The position numbers and the translations under genes were made by a program. From positions 133,243-197,242 of the forward strand of contig JBQVOK010000008.1 in NCBI GenBank assembly GCA_052437175.1: a stretch of 64,000 nt of DNA, given 5' to 3'. Shown here piece by piece: positions 44,209-52,698 of this stretch. The DNA comes from JACVCJ01 sp052437175 (GTDB taxonomy: Bacteria > Bacteroidota > Bacteroidia > CAIKAF01). Below the pieces are notes generated by a model, which was not told the origin of the DNA, made no database searches, and saw nothing but the letters and a program-made list of their open reading frames with translations. Every line of letters begins with the position of its first letter. The first letter of the stretch is position 1.

Positions 44209-44724
44209 ATGAAAAAACTATTGAACATCCTTCTGGCAGTTTTCGCCTTCGGTTTACTGGGCGCAACAACCTCTTTTGCCCAAACCAAGAAAATTGCAGT
44301 ACTCAATACCGAGAAAATTTTCTCGCTGATGCCTGAAAAACCAGCCGCAGACAGTGCTGTATATAAGTACCAGGAGGAACTGTATAAAGAACTGGCCGCC
44401 AAACAAAAAGTGCTGCAGGAAAAAGCCGCCGATTTCCAGGCCAAGGAAAAAGATTATTCCACTACCATGAAAGACCTCAAGACAAAGGAGCTGCAGGATG
44501 AGCAGGCCCGCCTGGAAGAGTTCTACAGCACCATTGAGAGCGAACTGGTAGAAAAACAATCGAAAGTATACAAGCCGATCACCGATAAGATCATCAATGC
44601 CGCTAAAGAAGTAGCCAAAGAAAAAGGATACTCTTACGTGATGGATGCCAACAGCTTTATCTATTTCGATGAGCTGGACGTGATCGATGCCGCCGTAAAA
44701 GCAAAATTAGGCCTGAAACAATAA
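44209..44724 (+). CDS. OmpH/Skp-family periplasmic chaperone
   Basis: A 171-residue exported protein with a signal peptide (1-25, ending SFAQ), an N-terminal strand KKIAVLNTEKIF and a long alpha-helical hairpin (about 45-135) rich in Lys, Glu and Gln, as in Skp. It holds unfolded outer-membrane proteins in the periplasm. Single gene flanked by its own promoter and terminator. Confidence 0.9.
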   Translation: MKKLLNILLAVFAFGLLGATTSFAQTKKIAVLNTEKIFSLMPEKPAADSAVYKYQEELYKELAAKQKVLQEKAADFQAKEKDYSTTMKDLKTKELQDEQARLEEFYSTIESELVEKQSKVYKPITDKIINAAKEVAKEKGYSYVMDANSFIYFDELDVIDAAVKAKLGLKQ

Positions 44725-44752
44725 AAAAAGGCTTCATTTAGTAAAAATTACA

Positions 44753-44776
44753 AGCGGCTTCGGGCCGCTTTTTTAT
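44753..44776 (+). terminator. Terminator of ompH/skp, overlapping the next promoter
   Basis: AGCGGC/GCCGCT stem, five-base loop, six T. The following bases form the queD promoter. Confidence 0.85.
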
Positions 44777-44781
44777 TTTTG
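44774..44781 (+). promoter_or_regulatory. TAnnTTTG promoter element for queD
   Basis: TATTTTTG starting inside the T-run of the preceding terminator, 11 bases before the ATG. Confidence 0.55.
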
Positions 44782-44792
44782 TACAAATTCCT

Positions 44793-45212
44793 ATGCCTGA
44801 GAACGTAACCGTAATCCGCAAAGCCCATTTCAACGCCGCACACCGCCTGCATAACCCGGCCTGGAGCGATGCACGCAATACCGAAGTATTCGGCAAATGC
44901 AGCCTGCCCAATTACCACGGCCACAATTATGTGCTGGAAGTGGAAGTGACCGGCCCCATAGATCCGGAAACCGGTTATGTGATCGACCTGGGCTTTCTGT
45001 CGCAACTTATTAAAAACGAGGTGGAGAACCGCTTCGACCATAAGAACCTGAACCTGGACACCGCCGAGTTCGCCACCCTGATACCCACTGTGGAGAACAT
45101 CGTAGTGGTGATCTACCGCCTGCTGCGTGCCGGGATCGATGAGCGGCTGCAACTGCGCGTAAAGCTCTTTGAGACGGAACGTAACGTGGCCGTATACCCT
45201 GCCCTGCCCTGA
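44793..45212 (+). CDS. queD: 6-carboxytetrahydropterin synthase/PTPS family
   Basis: A 139-residue zinc enzyme. The zinc ligands are His17 (AHFNAAHRL) and His42/His44 (PNYHGHNY); Cys36 is the catalytic thiol in FGKCSLPNYHG; DHKNLN and the PTVEN motif complete the active site. It converts dihydroneopterin triphosphate to a tetrahydropterin, most likely for queuosine (QueD) although a pterin synthase is possible. The DUF5916 gene starts five bases after the stop. Confidence 0.9.
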   Translation: MPENVTVIRKAHFNAAHRLHNPAWSDARNTEVFGKCSLPNYHGHNYVLEVEVTGPIDPETGYVIDLGFLSQLIKNEVENRFDHKNLNLDTAEFATLIPTVENIVVVIYRLLRAGIDERLQLRVKLFETERNVAVYPALP

Positions 45213-45217
45213 CGTTT

Positions 45218-47476
45218 ATGAAGTTTTTTTTCTCTGCCGCCATACTCTTTTTTACCCTGCTGTGCACAGCAGCGGCGCAGCATATACCGCATGAACAGCG
45301 TACGTATTCCATAGCCCCGGCCGATGAAAAAATACTTATCGACGGGCTCGAGACCGAGTTTGCCTGGCGCAATGCCGTTTCCCAGTCGGGCTTCCGGCAG
45401 CATTTCCCTTCCGATACCCTGGATGCCCGCTACCAGACCTTCGTAAAAATGTGCTACGACGATCAGGCCCTGTACGTATACGCCCGCTGCCTGCGCGACA
45501 GCACCCGTAAGTACGTGGTGGCCACCCTGCGCCGCGATTTCGGTACCGACGCCAACGATTATTTTGCCCTGGTGATCGAACCCTACCAGGACTATACCAA
45601 TGGCTTTCGTTTTATGGTAAACGCCTTCGGGGCACAGGAAGAAAGCCTGCTGGCCTCCGGCGGCAACTACAACGACGAACCCCGCTGGGACTGCAAATGG
45701 CAGGTAGCCGTAAAACGTAGCCCTTCCGAATGGACGGCCGAAATACGTATTCCCTTCACCAGCCTGCGTTACCACCCGAAAAATACCCGCTGGCGCATAA
45801 ATTTTATCCGCAGCGATGCCGCCAGCAACGAACGCTCGGTATGGAACCCCGTTCCCCTCGCCTTCCGCGTGTTTTCCCTGGCCTATACCGGTAACCTCGA
45901 CTGGCAGGCACATTCGCCCCGGCCGGGTATCAATTTTTCGGTGATCCCCTACGCCCTGGGCGGCTACACCGCCGATAAACAAAACAACCGCTACGGCTGG
46001 AAATGGAATGTGGGCGGCGATCTTAAGTTTTCCATCACCCCCACCCTGAACCTCGACGTAACGATAAATCCCGACTTTTCGCAGGTAGATGTAGACCGGC
46101 AGGTGACCAACCTGACCCGTTTCGACCTGTATTTTCCCGAACAGCGCCTGTTCTTTATCGAGAACAGCGACCTTTTTGCCCGTTTCGGCTTCTCGAAGAT
46201 ACGCCCCTTCTTTTCCCGGCGCATCGGTCTGCACCGGGGCAGCCAGGTACCCATACTGGCCGGGGTACGCCTCAGCGGTAAGCTGGACGATAACTGGCGT
46301 ATCGGCATCATGTCGGTACAGACAGCCGGTTCCAAGGCTTTGCAGAAAGCTCCGGAGAACTACATTACCCTGGCCATACAACGCAAAGTATTTAAACGCA
46401 GCGCCCTGGGTTTTATCTTCGTGAACCGGCAGGGATTCACGGGACGTAAGATCAATCCCTACAACTACAACCGTATTGCGGGCATCGACCTGGATTATGC
46501 CAATAAAGACAATACGCTTACGGGCAAATTCTTTTTTCACCACAGCTTTCAGCCCGGCACCCTGCAGGACGCCTTTGCACATGCCTCCTACCTGGGGTTC
46601 ACGAACCTGCGCTGGTCGGCCATGTGGAACCACGAATATGTAGGAAAGAATTACAATGCCGATTCCCTGGGTTTTGTGCCCCGGCAGAATATTTACGATG
46701 CCCTCAAGAAAGAGAACCGCAAGATGGCCTACTGGCGCCTGGAACCTTCGCTTTCGCATTACTGGTACCCAAAGCGCAACCGCCATATTTTCCGCTATAC
46801 GGCCGGCCTGTACTGGAATTATTATGCCGACGGACGTTTTGCCGCCACCGATGTGAACTACAACCCCTTCTTTGATATTACCTTCCGGGACAATTCGATA
46901 TTCTCTATCGGTTACAACGAAAATTTTACGCGCCTGTTCTATTTCACCGATGTGCTGGGCCGCGACGAGAGCAGCACTTTCCTGAGCCCGGGGCGCTACC
47001 ATTACCGAAATGCCTACCTAAGCTATACCTCCAACCCGCGCAAAGTACTGTACGGCGATGTTTCCTTCCAGGGAGGTTCGTTCTTTAACGGAGATCTGTA
47101 CACGCTTACCACCGGGCTTAATTACCGGGCGCAGCCCTGGGGTATTTTCAGTCTCACGGCCAGTTACGACCGCCTGAAACTGCCCGGTATGAGCCAGGCC
47201 CAGACCCTGTTGCTGGCCGGACCGCGGATCGAGATCAATCCCACGCGTTCGGTCTTCTTTACGCTGTTTACACAATACAATACCCAGGCCCGCAACCTGA
47301 ACGTGTATACACGCCTGCAGTGGCGTTACGCGCCCCTGAGCGACCTGTTCCTGGTGTATACCGATAATTACGATACCAGCGGCTTCCTGAACAAGAACAG
47401 GGGCATTGTGTTAAAACTCGTGTACTGGTTCCAGCCACGCATTACCGGCAAACGCCGGCAGAGCAGCACTACTTAG
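45218..47476 (+). CDS. DUF5916 outer-membrane protein with CBM9-like domain
   Basis: A 752-residue protein with a signal peptide (about 1-21). The N-terminal part (about 35-215) resembles the carbohydrate-binding CBM9 fold (DGLETEFAWRNAV, MCYDDQALYVYARC, WTAEIRIPFTSLRY). The rest is rich in aromatic, alternating strands and ends with a beta-signal-like WFQPRITG region, as in an outer-membrane barrel (DUF5916). Its substrate is unknown. It converges with the lipase-like gene, with an 8-bp overlap of the ends. Confidence 0.85.
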   Translation: MKFFFSAAILFFTLLCTAAAQHIPHEQRTYSIAPADEKILIDGLETEFAWRNAVSQSGFRQHFPSDTLDARYQTFVKMCYDDQALYVYARCLRDSTRKYVVATLRRDFGTDANDYFALVIEPYQDYTNGFRFMVNAFGAQEESLLASGGNYNDEPRWDCKWQVAVKRSPSEWTAEIRIPFTSLRYHPKNTRWRINFIRSDAASNERSVWNPVPLAFRVFSLAYTGNLDWQAHSPRPGINFSVIPYALGGYTADKQNNRYGWKWNVGGDLKFSITPTLNLDVTINPDFSQVDVDRQVTNLTRFDLYFPEQRLFFIENSDLFARFGFSKIRPFFSRRIGLHRGSQVPILAGVRLSGKLDDNWRIGIMSVQTAGSKALQKAPENYITLAIQRKVFKRSALGFIFVNRQGFTGRKINPYNYNRIAGIDLDYANKDNTLTGKFFFHHSFQPGTLQDAFAHASYLGFTNLRWSAMWNHEYVGKNYNADSLGFVPRQNIYDALKKENRKMAYWRLEPSLSHYWYPKRNRHIFRYTAGLYWNYYADGRFAATDVNYNPFFDITFRDNSIFSIGYNENFTRLFYFTDVLGRDESSTFLSPGRYHYRNAYLSYTSNPRKVLYGDVSFQGGSFFNGDLYTLTTGLNYRAQPWGIFSLTASYDRLKLPGMSQAQTLLLAGPRIEINPTRSVFFTLFTQYNTQARNLNVYTRLQWRYAPLSDLFLVYTDNYDTSGFLNKNRGIVLKLVYWFQPRITGKRRQSSTT

Positions 47477-48770
47477 CCGTTTTGGCCGCGGCAGCTTCGG
47501 CAGCTTTTGCTTCCTTTGCCTTGCGGGCCTTACGCATCTGTTTATTCACCGACATTTTACTTACATCCAGCAGGAAACGTTTCCAGCTGTTGCCGCGGCG
47601 GCCGTATTTGGAACCGTTCCGGAACGAATCGAAGAAATACTTGGTGTATACCGAGGCGTAAATGGCGCAGGTATTGTGGTCGAACTTCGGTCCGGCGTGT
47701 GTCTTTTTGAGGTGTTTTGTACCCCTGGCCTTCATGGCTTTATAGGCTACGAGCGAGTTTTTATAGGTTACCTGCTCATCGGCCTTGCAATAGCAGAGCA
47801 TCATGGGGCTTTCGGGCTTCCAGTCGTACACGTTGTTCGACTCCAGCAGTTCGCGCAGCGTAAAGGTAGTATCGTTGCTGCGGTAACGCTGTATCACCTC
47901 GTCCGTGAAAATTTCGCCGGGAATTTCGGGCAGCAGGCTGTTCACATCGCCAAAATCGTTAATGCCGTTAAAAATACGCGGGATCAGTGTATCGTACGGC
48001 GCACGCATCAGTTTACTGGGCAGGGGGTTGTATTTATATACTTCGTAGTACCCAAGCAGGATATAGGGCAGGTACATGGGATATTCATAGGGCTGGAACA
48101 TCACTTCGGACTGTACGCCCGTCATGTCGTAGGCACCGCTCATCGGGGAGGAGGCCGTGATCCTGAACTCTTCGGGATGGCGTTCCTGCATAAATTTGTG
48201 CGCGCTCATGGCCGCATGCCCGCCCTGCGAATAACCGGTAAGGAAGAGCTGTTCGTTGCGTTTTACACCCAGGTCGTCCAGGAACTCACGCGAGGCGCGG
48301 ATCATGTCCATAGAGGCCTGTGCTTCCGTTTCAGCATGCTGGTAGGGGTGAAAACCGTCGCCTTTGCCGATACCGAAATAATCGGGCCAGGCCACAATGT
48401 ACCCGTCACCCGCAAAAGCCGAGCAGATGAACTGTTCGCCCGTAAGGTCGATGGCGCGCTCTTTGCGCAGGCGTGTACCGTGGTGGTACACCATCAGCGG
48501 CAGGGGTTTATCTACACCGGTAGGCACAAAAAGGATACCGCTGGCATTTACCTCGCGGCCGTCCGGGAAGTGCGAACGGTACATCAGTTCGTATACATCG
48601 ATACCGTTGGTGACCTGCATGATCACGCTGGGTACGTTCATTTTCTTAAAGCGGGCCATCAGTTCCTCCTTGCTGAGGGAATGCACTTTCTCGGCCGAAA
48701 TAAGCTTATTTCCGGCAAAAGAAAGCAGGGAGCCCATAAAAAAGGCTGCAATAAATAATACAGGTTTCAT
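47469..48770 (-). CDS. Secreted lipase-like alpha/beta hydrolase
   Basis: A 433-residue exported hydrolase (signal peptide 1-20). The nucleophile elbow GYSQGGHAA places Ser181; the oxyanion HHGTRLRKER stretch (96-105) and the C-terminal HNTCA His fit a secretory-lipase (LIP) type fold. It ends in a Lys/Ala-rich tail (about 408-433), unusual for the family and perhaps for surface or polyanion binding. No T9SS domain is present. Esterase activity on lipids or esters is inferred. Confidence 0.82.
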   Translation of the reverse strand: MKPVLFIAAFFMGSLLSFAGNKLISAEKVHSLSKEELMARFKKMNVPSVIMQVTNGIDVYELMYRSHFPDGREVNASGILFVPTGVDKPLPLMVYHHGTRLRKERAIDLTGEQFICSAFAGDGYIVAWPDYFGIGKGDGFHPYQHAETEAQASMDMIRASREFLDDLGVKRNEQLFLTGYSQGGHAAMSAHKFMQERHPEEFRITASSPMSGAYDMTGVQSEVMFQPYEYPMYLPYILLGYYEVYKYNPLPSKLMRAPYDTLIPRIFNGINDFGDVNSLLPEIPGEIFTDEVIQRYRSNDTTFTLRELLESNNVYDWKPESPMMLCYCKADEQVTYKNSLVAYKAMKARGTKHLKKTHAGPKFDHNTCAIYASVYTKYFFDSFRNGSKYGRRGNSWKRFLLDVSKMSVNKQMRKARKAKEAKAAEAAAAKTAK

Positions 48771-48788
48771 AATTAGAATGAGTTACTA

Positions 48789-48796
48789 CAAACATA
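48789..48796 (-). promoter_or_regulatory. Promoter of the lipase-like gene
   Basis: TATGTTTG on the minus strand with TTG at 48818-48820 (21-base spacer), 18 bases before the ATG. Confidence 0.65.
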
Positions 48797-48808
48797 CTAA
48801 AAAGTATG
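48793..48808. promoter_or_regulatory. Inverted repeat over the lipase-like gene promoter
   Basis: CATACT-AAAA-AGTATG, a perfect 6-bp dyad overlapping the -7 element; a candidate operator. The regulator is unknown. Confidence 0.4.
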
Positions 48809-48971
48809 CATGCATCCCAATATGCTTCGACCAATGATGAAAAAATAAGAATTATAAAATATCACTTAAATGAAAGATATATCGAATAATCATCTATTTA
48901 AACGATATTAATGCTAAGATCGCATCGCCACGGGGCTTTTAGCCAAACAGTTATTGTCTTAGTCCTATAAA

Positions 48972-49886
48972 CTACTTTTTCAGGCAATCCGTCAAAGCTT
49001 CCCGGAGCCCCGGGAAACGATAGGTATAGCCCGTTGCCAGCACTTTGTCCACGCTCAGCGGCGAGCCTTCGAGCAGCAGTTTCGACTGTTCGCCCAGGCC
49101 CAGTTTCAGCAGGAAGGCCGGTGCCGGGAAGGGCAGCACAAAGCGGTTCAGTACCGATGCCAGCTCTTTGGTAAATACCCGGTTATCCGGCTGTTCGGGT
49201 GCGGCCAGGTTATAGGGGCCGTTCATCGCTTCATCGTTCAGGGCTTTCATCATCAGGCTGCACACGTCGTGCACGTGTATCCAGGGCATGTATTGCCTGC
49301 CGGAGCCGAATACCACGGCTGCACCGCCCATTTTTACCGGTTGGGCCATCTTGTGTAGCGGTCCGCCTTCGGGGGAGAACACTACCGATATTCTTAATTT
49401 GACCACCCTGGGCACCAGGGGTTTAAACAGGTCGGCCGCTTTTTCCCAGGCTACGGACACATCGGCCAGGAAGCCTTCGCCCGGGCCTTCGTCTTCGGTA
49501 AAGGGACGTGTGCGCGTTACCATGCCGTAATAAGAGCTGCCGGAAGCCGTAATAAAAACGGAGGGCTTTTTTTCCTGCGCGGCCACATGGCCGGCCAGAA
49601 GTTCGGCACTGCGGGTACGGCTCTGCAGTATCTTCTGTTTTTGTGATTCGCTCCAGCCCTTATCGCCCACGTTTTCGCCGGCCAGGTGTATAATGGCGTC
49701 TACGCCGGCAAATGCCGCAGGATCGGCCGTACCGGCGTCCAGGTCCCACACAAATACTTTTGCCCCCGCTACCTGTTGCCGGCTGCGGCTGAGGATGTGT
49801 ATATCATGTCCGCCCGCCCGCAGCATGGGCAGCAGTGTTTTACCGATGAGGCCGGTTGCCCCGGTGACCAGTACTTTCATACGCAT
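48972..49886 (-). CDS. TIGR01777-type NAD-dependent epimerase
   Basis: A 304-residue short-chain dehydrogenase/reductase of the YfcH group. The nucleotide-binding VTGATGLIGKTLLPML is at the N-terminus; the catalytic region has FITASGSSYYG with the usual Tyr, and FVLPFPAPAFLLKLGLGEQ is typical of the family's C-terminal domain. Substrate unknown. Two ATGs two codons apart are possible starts. Confidence 0.9.
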   Translation of the reverse strand: MRMKVLVTGATGLIGKTLLPMLRAGGHDIHILSRSRQQVAGAKVFVWDLDAGTADPAAFAGVDAIIHLAGENVGDKGWSESQKQKILQSRTRSAELLAGHVAAQEKKPSVFITASGSSYYGMVTRTRPFTEDEGPGEGFLADVSVAWEKAADLFKPLVPRVVKLRISVVFSPEGGPLHKMAQPVKMGGAAVVFGSGRQYMPWIHVHDVCSLMMKALNDEAMNGPYNLAAPEQPDNRVFTKELASVLNRFVLPFPAPAFLLKLGLGEQSKLLLEGSPLSVDKVLATGYTYRFPGLREALTDCLKK

Positions 49887-49970
49887 ACGTTTTTACAGCT
49901 ATAAAAATAGCTATTAATTACGCGGCTTAGCCGGTATAACAAAACACTAACAGGAGAAAGAATGTTTTAG

Positions 49971-50020
49971 AAAAACGGAAGTTATCCGGTGCCAGGCACC
50001 CCAAACAGAATAACTTTCCG
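49971..50020 (-). terminator. Two-tier hairpin terminator of the second LytTR operon
   Basis: On the minus strand an outer stem CGGAAAGTTAT/ATAACTTCCG is followed by five T. Its 24-base loop contains a second perfect dyad GGTGCC-T-GGCACC. The nested form is unusual. Confidence 0.75.
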
Positions 50021-50078
50021 TGGTATTTTTCCCGTTGCCCGGCACAGGGAGTAGAAGGAACCGGGGAACGGAGCGTGC

Positions 50079-50798
50079 TTAATTGAAACGGTGGCGTTCC
50101 AGTTTTTGCTGTACTTCGTCTTTAAAGGTGGTACCGATGGTAAGCAGTTCGTCCTTGATGCGGAATGAATTGCCTTCGATCTCTTTTACATAACGCAGGT
50201 TGATGATAAACGAACGGTGAATACGGATGAAATTATCGTCGCGCATGAGCAGCGATTCAATATTCTTCATGGTATTGTGCGTAATAATGCGGGAGTTCTG
50301 CAGGTGAATGATCACGTAATCTTTCAGGCCTTCCACGTAGTAGATCTCCGACAGGGTAACCTTAATGTGTTTACCGTCTGCCTTTACAAAGATGTAATCG
50401 GGCACTTCTTCCGTATCTTCACCCATAGCGGCGCTGTTGATGAGGCGCAGGCGTTCCTTGGCCTTTTCCACGGCTTTTACAAAACGATCGAAGGCGATCG
50501 GTTTCAGCAGGTAGTCGGCCGCATCGATCTCATAACTTTCGAGGGCATAATTCGGGTACGCCGTTGTAAACACAACCAGCGGAGGATTTTTGAGGCTTTT
50601 GAGGAATTCGAGGCCTGTGGTCTCCGGCATCTGTATGTCCAGGAACATCAGGTCCACAGGCTCCTTTGTAAGCACGCCGTAGGCTTCGGCAGCGCTGTTT
50701 ACCTTGGAAACCAGTTCCAGGTCGGGCACCTTCTGTACAAATGTTTCCATTACATCAGCAGCCAGAGGCTCATCGTCAACTATTAAGCAACGTATCAT
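50079..50798 (-). CDS. LytTR-family response regulator
   Basis: A 239-residue regulator; receiver with acidic DDE (8-10), phospho-acceptor Asp54 in MFLDIQMPETTG and Lys in LLKPIAFD; LytTR domain with FVKADGKHIKV, FIRIHRSFIINL and a basic end. Its start overlaps the stop of the kinase gene by four bases. It differs in sequence from the regulator at 20070, so the two systems are distinct. Confidence 0.95.
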   Translation of the reverse strand: MIRCLIVDDEPLAADVMETFVQKVPDLELVSKVNSAAEAYGVLTKEPVDLMFLDIQMPETTGLEFLKSLKNPPLVVFTTAYPNYALESYEIDAADYLLKPIAFDRFVKAVEKAKERLRLINSAAMGEDTEEVPDYIFVKADGKHIKVTLSEIYYVEGLKDYVIIHLQNSRIITHNTMKNIESLLMRDDNFIRIHRSFIINLRYVKEIEGNSFRIKDELLTIGTTFKDEVQQKLERHRFN

Positions 50799-51850
50799 GT
50801 TGTAGGATATTGAAGAATTAAATTTACAGTAAATATTTGGTCTTTGGATAAAAGTTCAAGCTTATGTTTGCCCGGGTAAATAAGAGCCAGGCGTTTGCGG
50901 GTATTGTCCACCCCGATGCCGCCCGTTTTGGAATCGGCCGGTACGGGTGAAAAATTATTCTCGCAGTAAAAAACGATCTCGCGGGAGCGGATATGAATGC
51001 GGATCTTTACATAGCCGTCGTTGGCGCGCGTGTTAAGCCCGTGTTTAAAAGCGTTCTCCACGAAGGGTATCCAGAGCAGCGGTGCAATAAAACGGTTCTG
51101 CGGGTCGCCCTCGATCTCTACCGAAACGGCGTCCGTATTCTTGAGGCGTATCTTTTCCAGTTCGATGTAACTGCGCAGTACATTGATCTCTTTTTCCAGC
51201 TCGATCTTTTCGCTTTTACATTCGTACAGCATATAGCGCAGCAGATCGCTGAGCTTAAGCACCACTTCGGGGGTTTCGTCCGATTTTTTCAGCGAAAGGG
51301 CATAGATCGTGTTCAGGGTATTAAAGAGAAAGTGCGGATTGATCTGGGAACGCAGGAAATTGAGTTCGCTCTCGATCTGTTTGCTTTCGATCTTGCGCAG
51401 ACGCTCCTCGCTGTTGAAGAAGTCGTTGGCGAATTTGGCCATGGTAAAGCCGAAGACGAACAGTACGTTAATAAAGATCACCTCCCAGAAATCGATCTGT
51501 ACCAGCATGCCGTTTTCATTGGTATACAGTTCGGGGAAGGACGAGAACATGAAGTTGTACAGCTTCTGCAGTACGGCCGACGACAGCACCACCCAGGCGG
51601 TGATACCGATAAAGTAAATGAGGTATTCTTTTTTGTCGAAATAGCGGGGCAGCAGGAACAGGTTGTTCACGTATACGATCACGGCCATCATGGCGGTAAC
51701 CACCAGGTTGGAGTATACAAACTGCAGGATCAGTGCTGCACTGTAGTCCTCCCGCAGGAACGAGAACATCTGTATAGCAAGAAAAATAACCCAGAAATAG
51801 ATATTCCGGGCGGCTCTCCCAGTGAGGGTATGTATGCTTCCTTCGGCCAT
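50795..51850 (-). CDS. LytS/YehU-like sensor histidine kinase
   Basis: A 351-residue kinase with four membrane spans (about 15-140), a short coiled coil (SEERLRKIESKQIESELNFL) and a His_kinase domain with the phospho-acceptor His in RSQINPHFLFNTLNTIYAL. The ATPase part has PFVENAFKHGL and KTGGIGVDNTRKRL. There is no separate sensor domain, so the signal is likely sensed in or at the membrane. Operon with the LytTR regulator. Confidence 0.94.
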   Translation of the reverse strand: MAEGSIHTLTGRAARNIYFWVIFLAIQMFSFLREDYSAALILQFVYSNLVVTAMMAVIVYVNNLFLLPRYFDKKEYLIYFIGITAWVVLSSAVLQKLYNFMFSSFPELYTNENGMLVQIDFWEVIFINVLFVFGFTMAKFANDFFNSEERLRKIESKQIESELNFLRSQINPHFLFNTLNTIYALSLKKSDETPEVVLKLSDLLRYMLYECKSEKIELEKEINVLRSYIELEKIRLKNTDAVSVEIEGDPQNRFIAPLLWIPFVENAFKHGLNTRANDGYVKIRIHIRSREIVFYCENNFSPVPADSKTGGIGVDNTRKRLALIYPGKHKLELLSKDQIFTVNLILQYPTT

Positions 51851-51925
51851 TAAATCAGGTGTGAAAATTCGTTAATTCACATCAGAATTCCACTAAATTT
51901 AGACCAAAGCAGTAAAAAAAACGAC

Positions 51926-52582
51926 TTACACGTGGAGTTTCTTTTCCAACTGGGCAAAGTAGGCACGCATCTCCGGGGTAAAATCCGCCACGATAGCTTC
52001 GGAGCGGATGTGCAGGTACTTTACGAAAAAGTCCTTGAGCGTGATCTGTTTCTGCTTTAAATAGTTCGGGTCGGTGATCTGCAGCAGGATCAGTTCTTCC
52101 ATGATAAGCAGGGTTTTTACGTCCACAGAGCTTTTCAGGAAACCGGCGTTCTTCGCTTCGGTATAGAACTCACCCAGCACCTTCAGGTTCAGTTTCTGAA
52201 AGGTGGCCAGCTGTTTGTGCAGTTCGGGGTACTCGCGTTCCAGGTCAGAAAGCAATACGTTCGAAATGCCTCCCAGTCCGATCAGCGATATTTCCACCGC
52301 TTTGAAATAACGTTCTGCAAAACCCGTGCTGCTGTCGAGCAGCATAGGCATATAACCCGATATTTCCTCGATCTTCCATTTGAGCAGGGAAGAGATAAGG
52401 TCTTCTTTGGAAATAAAATGCTTGTAGAATGTAGCTTTGCTCACACCCACCTGCACGGCCATCTCGTCCATGCGGATCGATGAAAAACCGTATTTGGTAA
52501 AAAAGGGCATCAGTTTTTTCAACCACTCACGTCGGACCTCGGTATCCAGCGTGCGTTGTTTAGGTAGTGGTTTTCTTCCCAT
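51926..52582 (-). CDS. TetR/AcrR-family regulator
   Basis: A 218-residue repressor. The N-terminal HTH is in RMDEMAVQVGVSKATFYKHF; the rest is the all-helical ligand/dimer domain. Two perfect dyads lie just upstream of it. No pump is adjacent, so the target may be its own gene or distant genes. Confidence 0.92.
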   Translation of the reverse strand: MGRKPLPKQRTLDTEVRREWLKKLMPFFTKYGFSSIRMDEMAVQVGVSKATFYKHFISKEDLISSLLKWKIEEISGYMPMLLDSSTGFAERYFKAVEISLIGLGGISNVLLSDLEREYPELHKQLATFQKLNLKVLGEFYTEAKNAGFLKSSVDVKTLLIMEELILLQITDPNYLKQKQITLKDFFVKYLHIRSEAIVADFTPEMRAYFAQLEKKLHV

Positions 52583-52584
52583 GG

Positions 52585-52598
52585 AATTTGTTCAAATT
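52585..52598. promoter_or_regulatory. Inverted repeat next to the TetR start codon
   Basis: AATTTG-TT-CAAATT, a perfect dyad three bases upstream of the TetR ATG, where binding would block initiation. A candidate autoregulatory operator. Confidence 0.45.
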
Positions 52599-52671
52599 GG
52601 TGTGTGCAACTATAACAGATGTAGGTATCTACCCGATGTAAGCAGACTACAACACCTACTTTTGTTTAATT

Positions 52672-52684
52672 CACAAAATTTGTG
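52672..52684. promoter_or_regulatory. Perfect dyad upstream of the TetR gene
   Basis: CACAAA-A-TTTGTG between the Ig-like lipoprotein gene end and the TetR gene. It shares an AAATTTG-like core with the site at 52585; it may be a second operator or part of a weak terminator. Confidence 0.35.
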
Positions 52685-52698
52685 CCAAAACGGGAAGT

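Larger units (their letters stand above)
48771..48971. other. AT-rich intergenic stretch upstream of the lipase-like gene
   Basis: Two hundred bases with no reading frame. They hold the promoter at 48789-48796 and an inverted repeat overlapping it. Confidence 0.6.

Noticed and set aside
45113..47002. A 629-codon minus-strand frame opposite the DUF5916 gene
   Set aside because: No motif, no signal peptide and no start context; the sense strand codes for a clear family protein.
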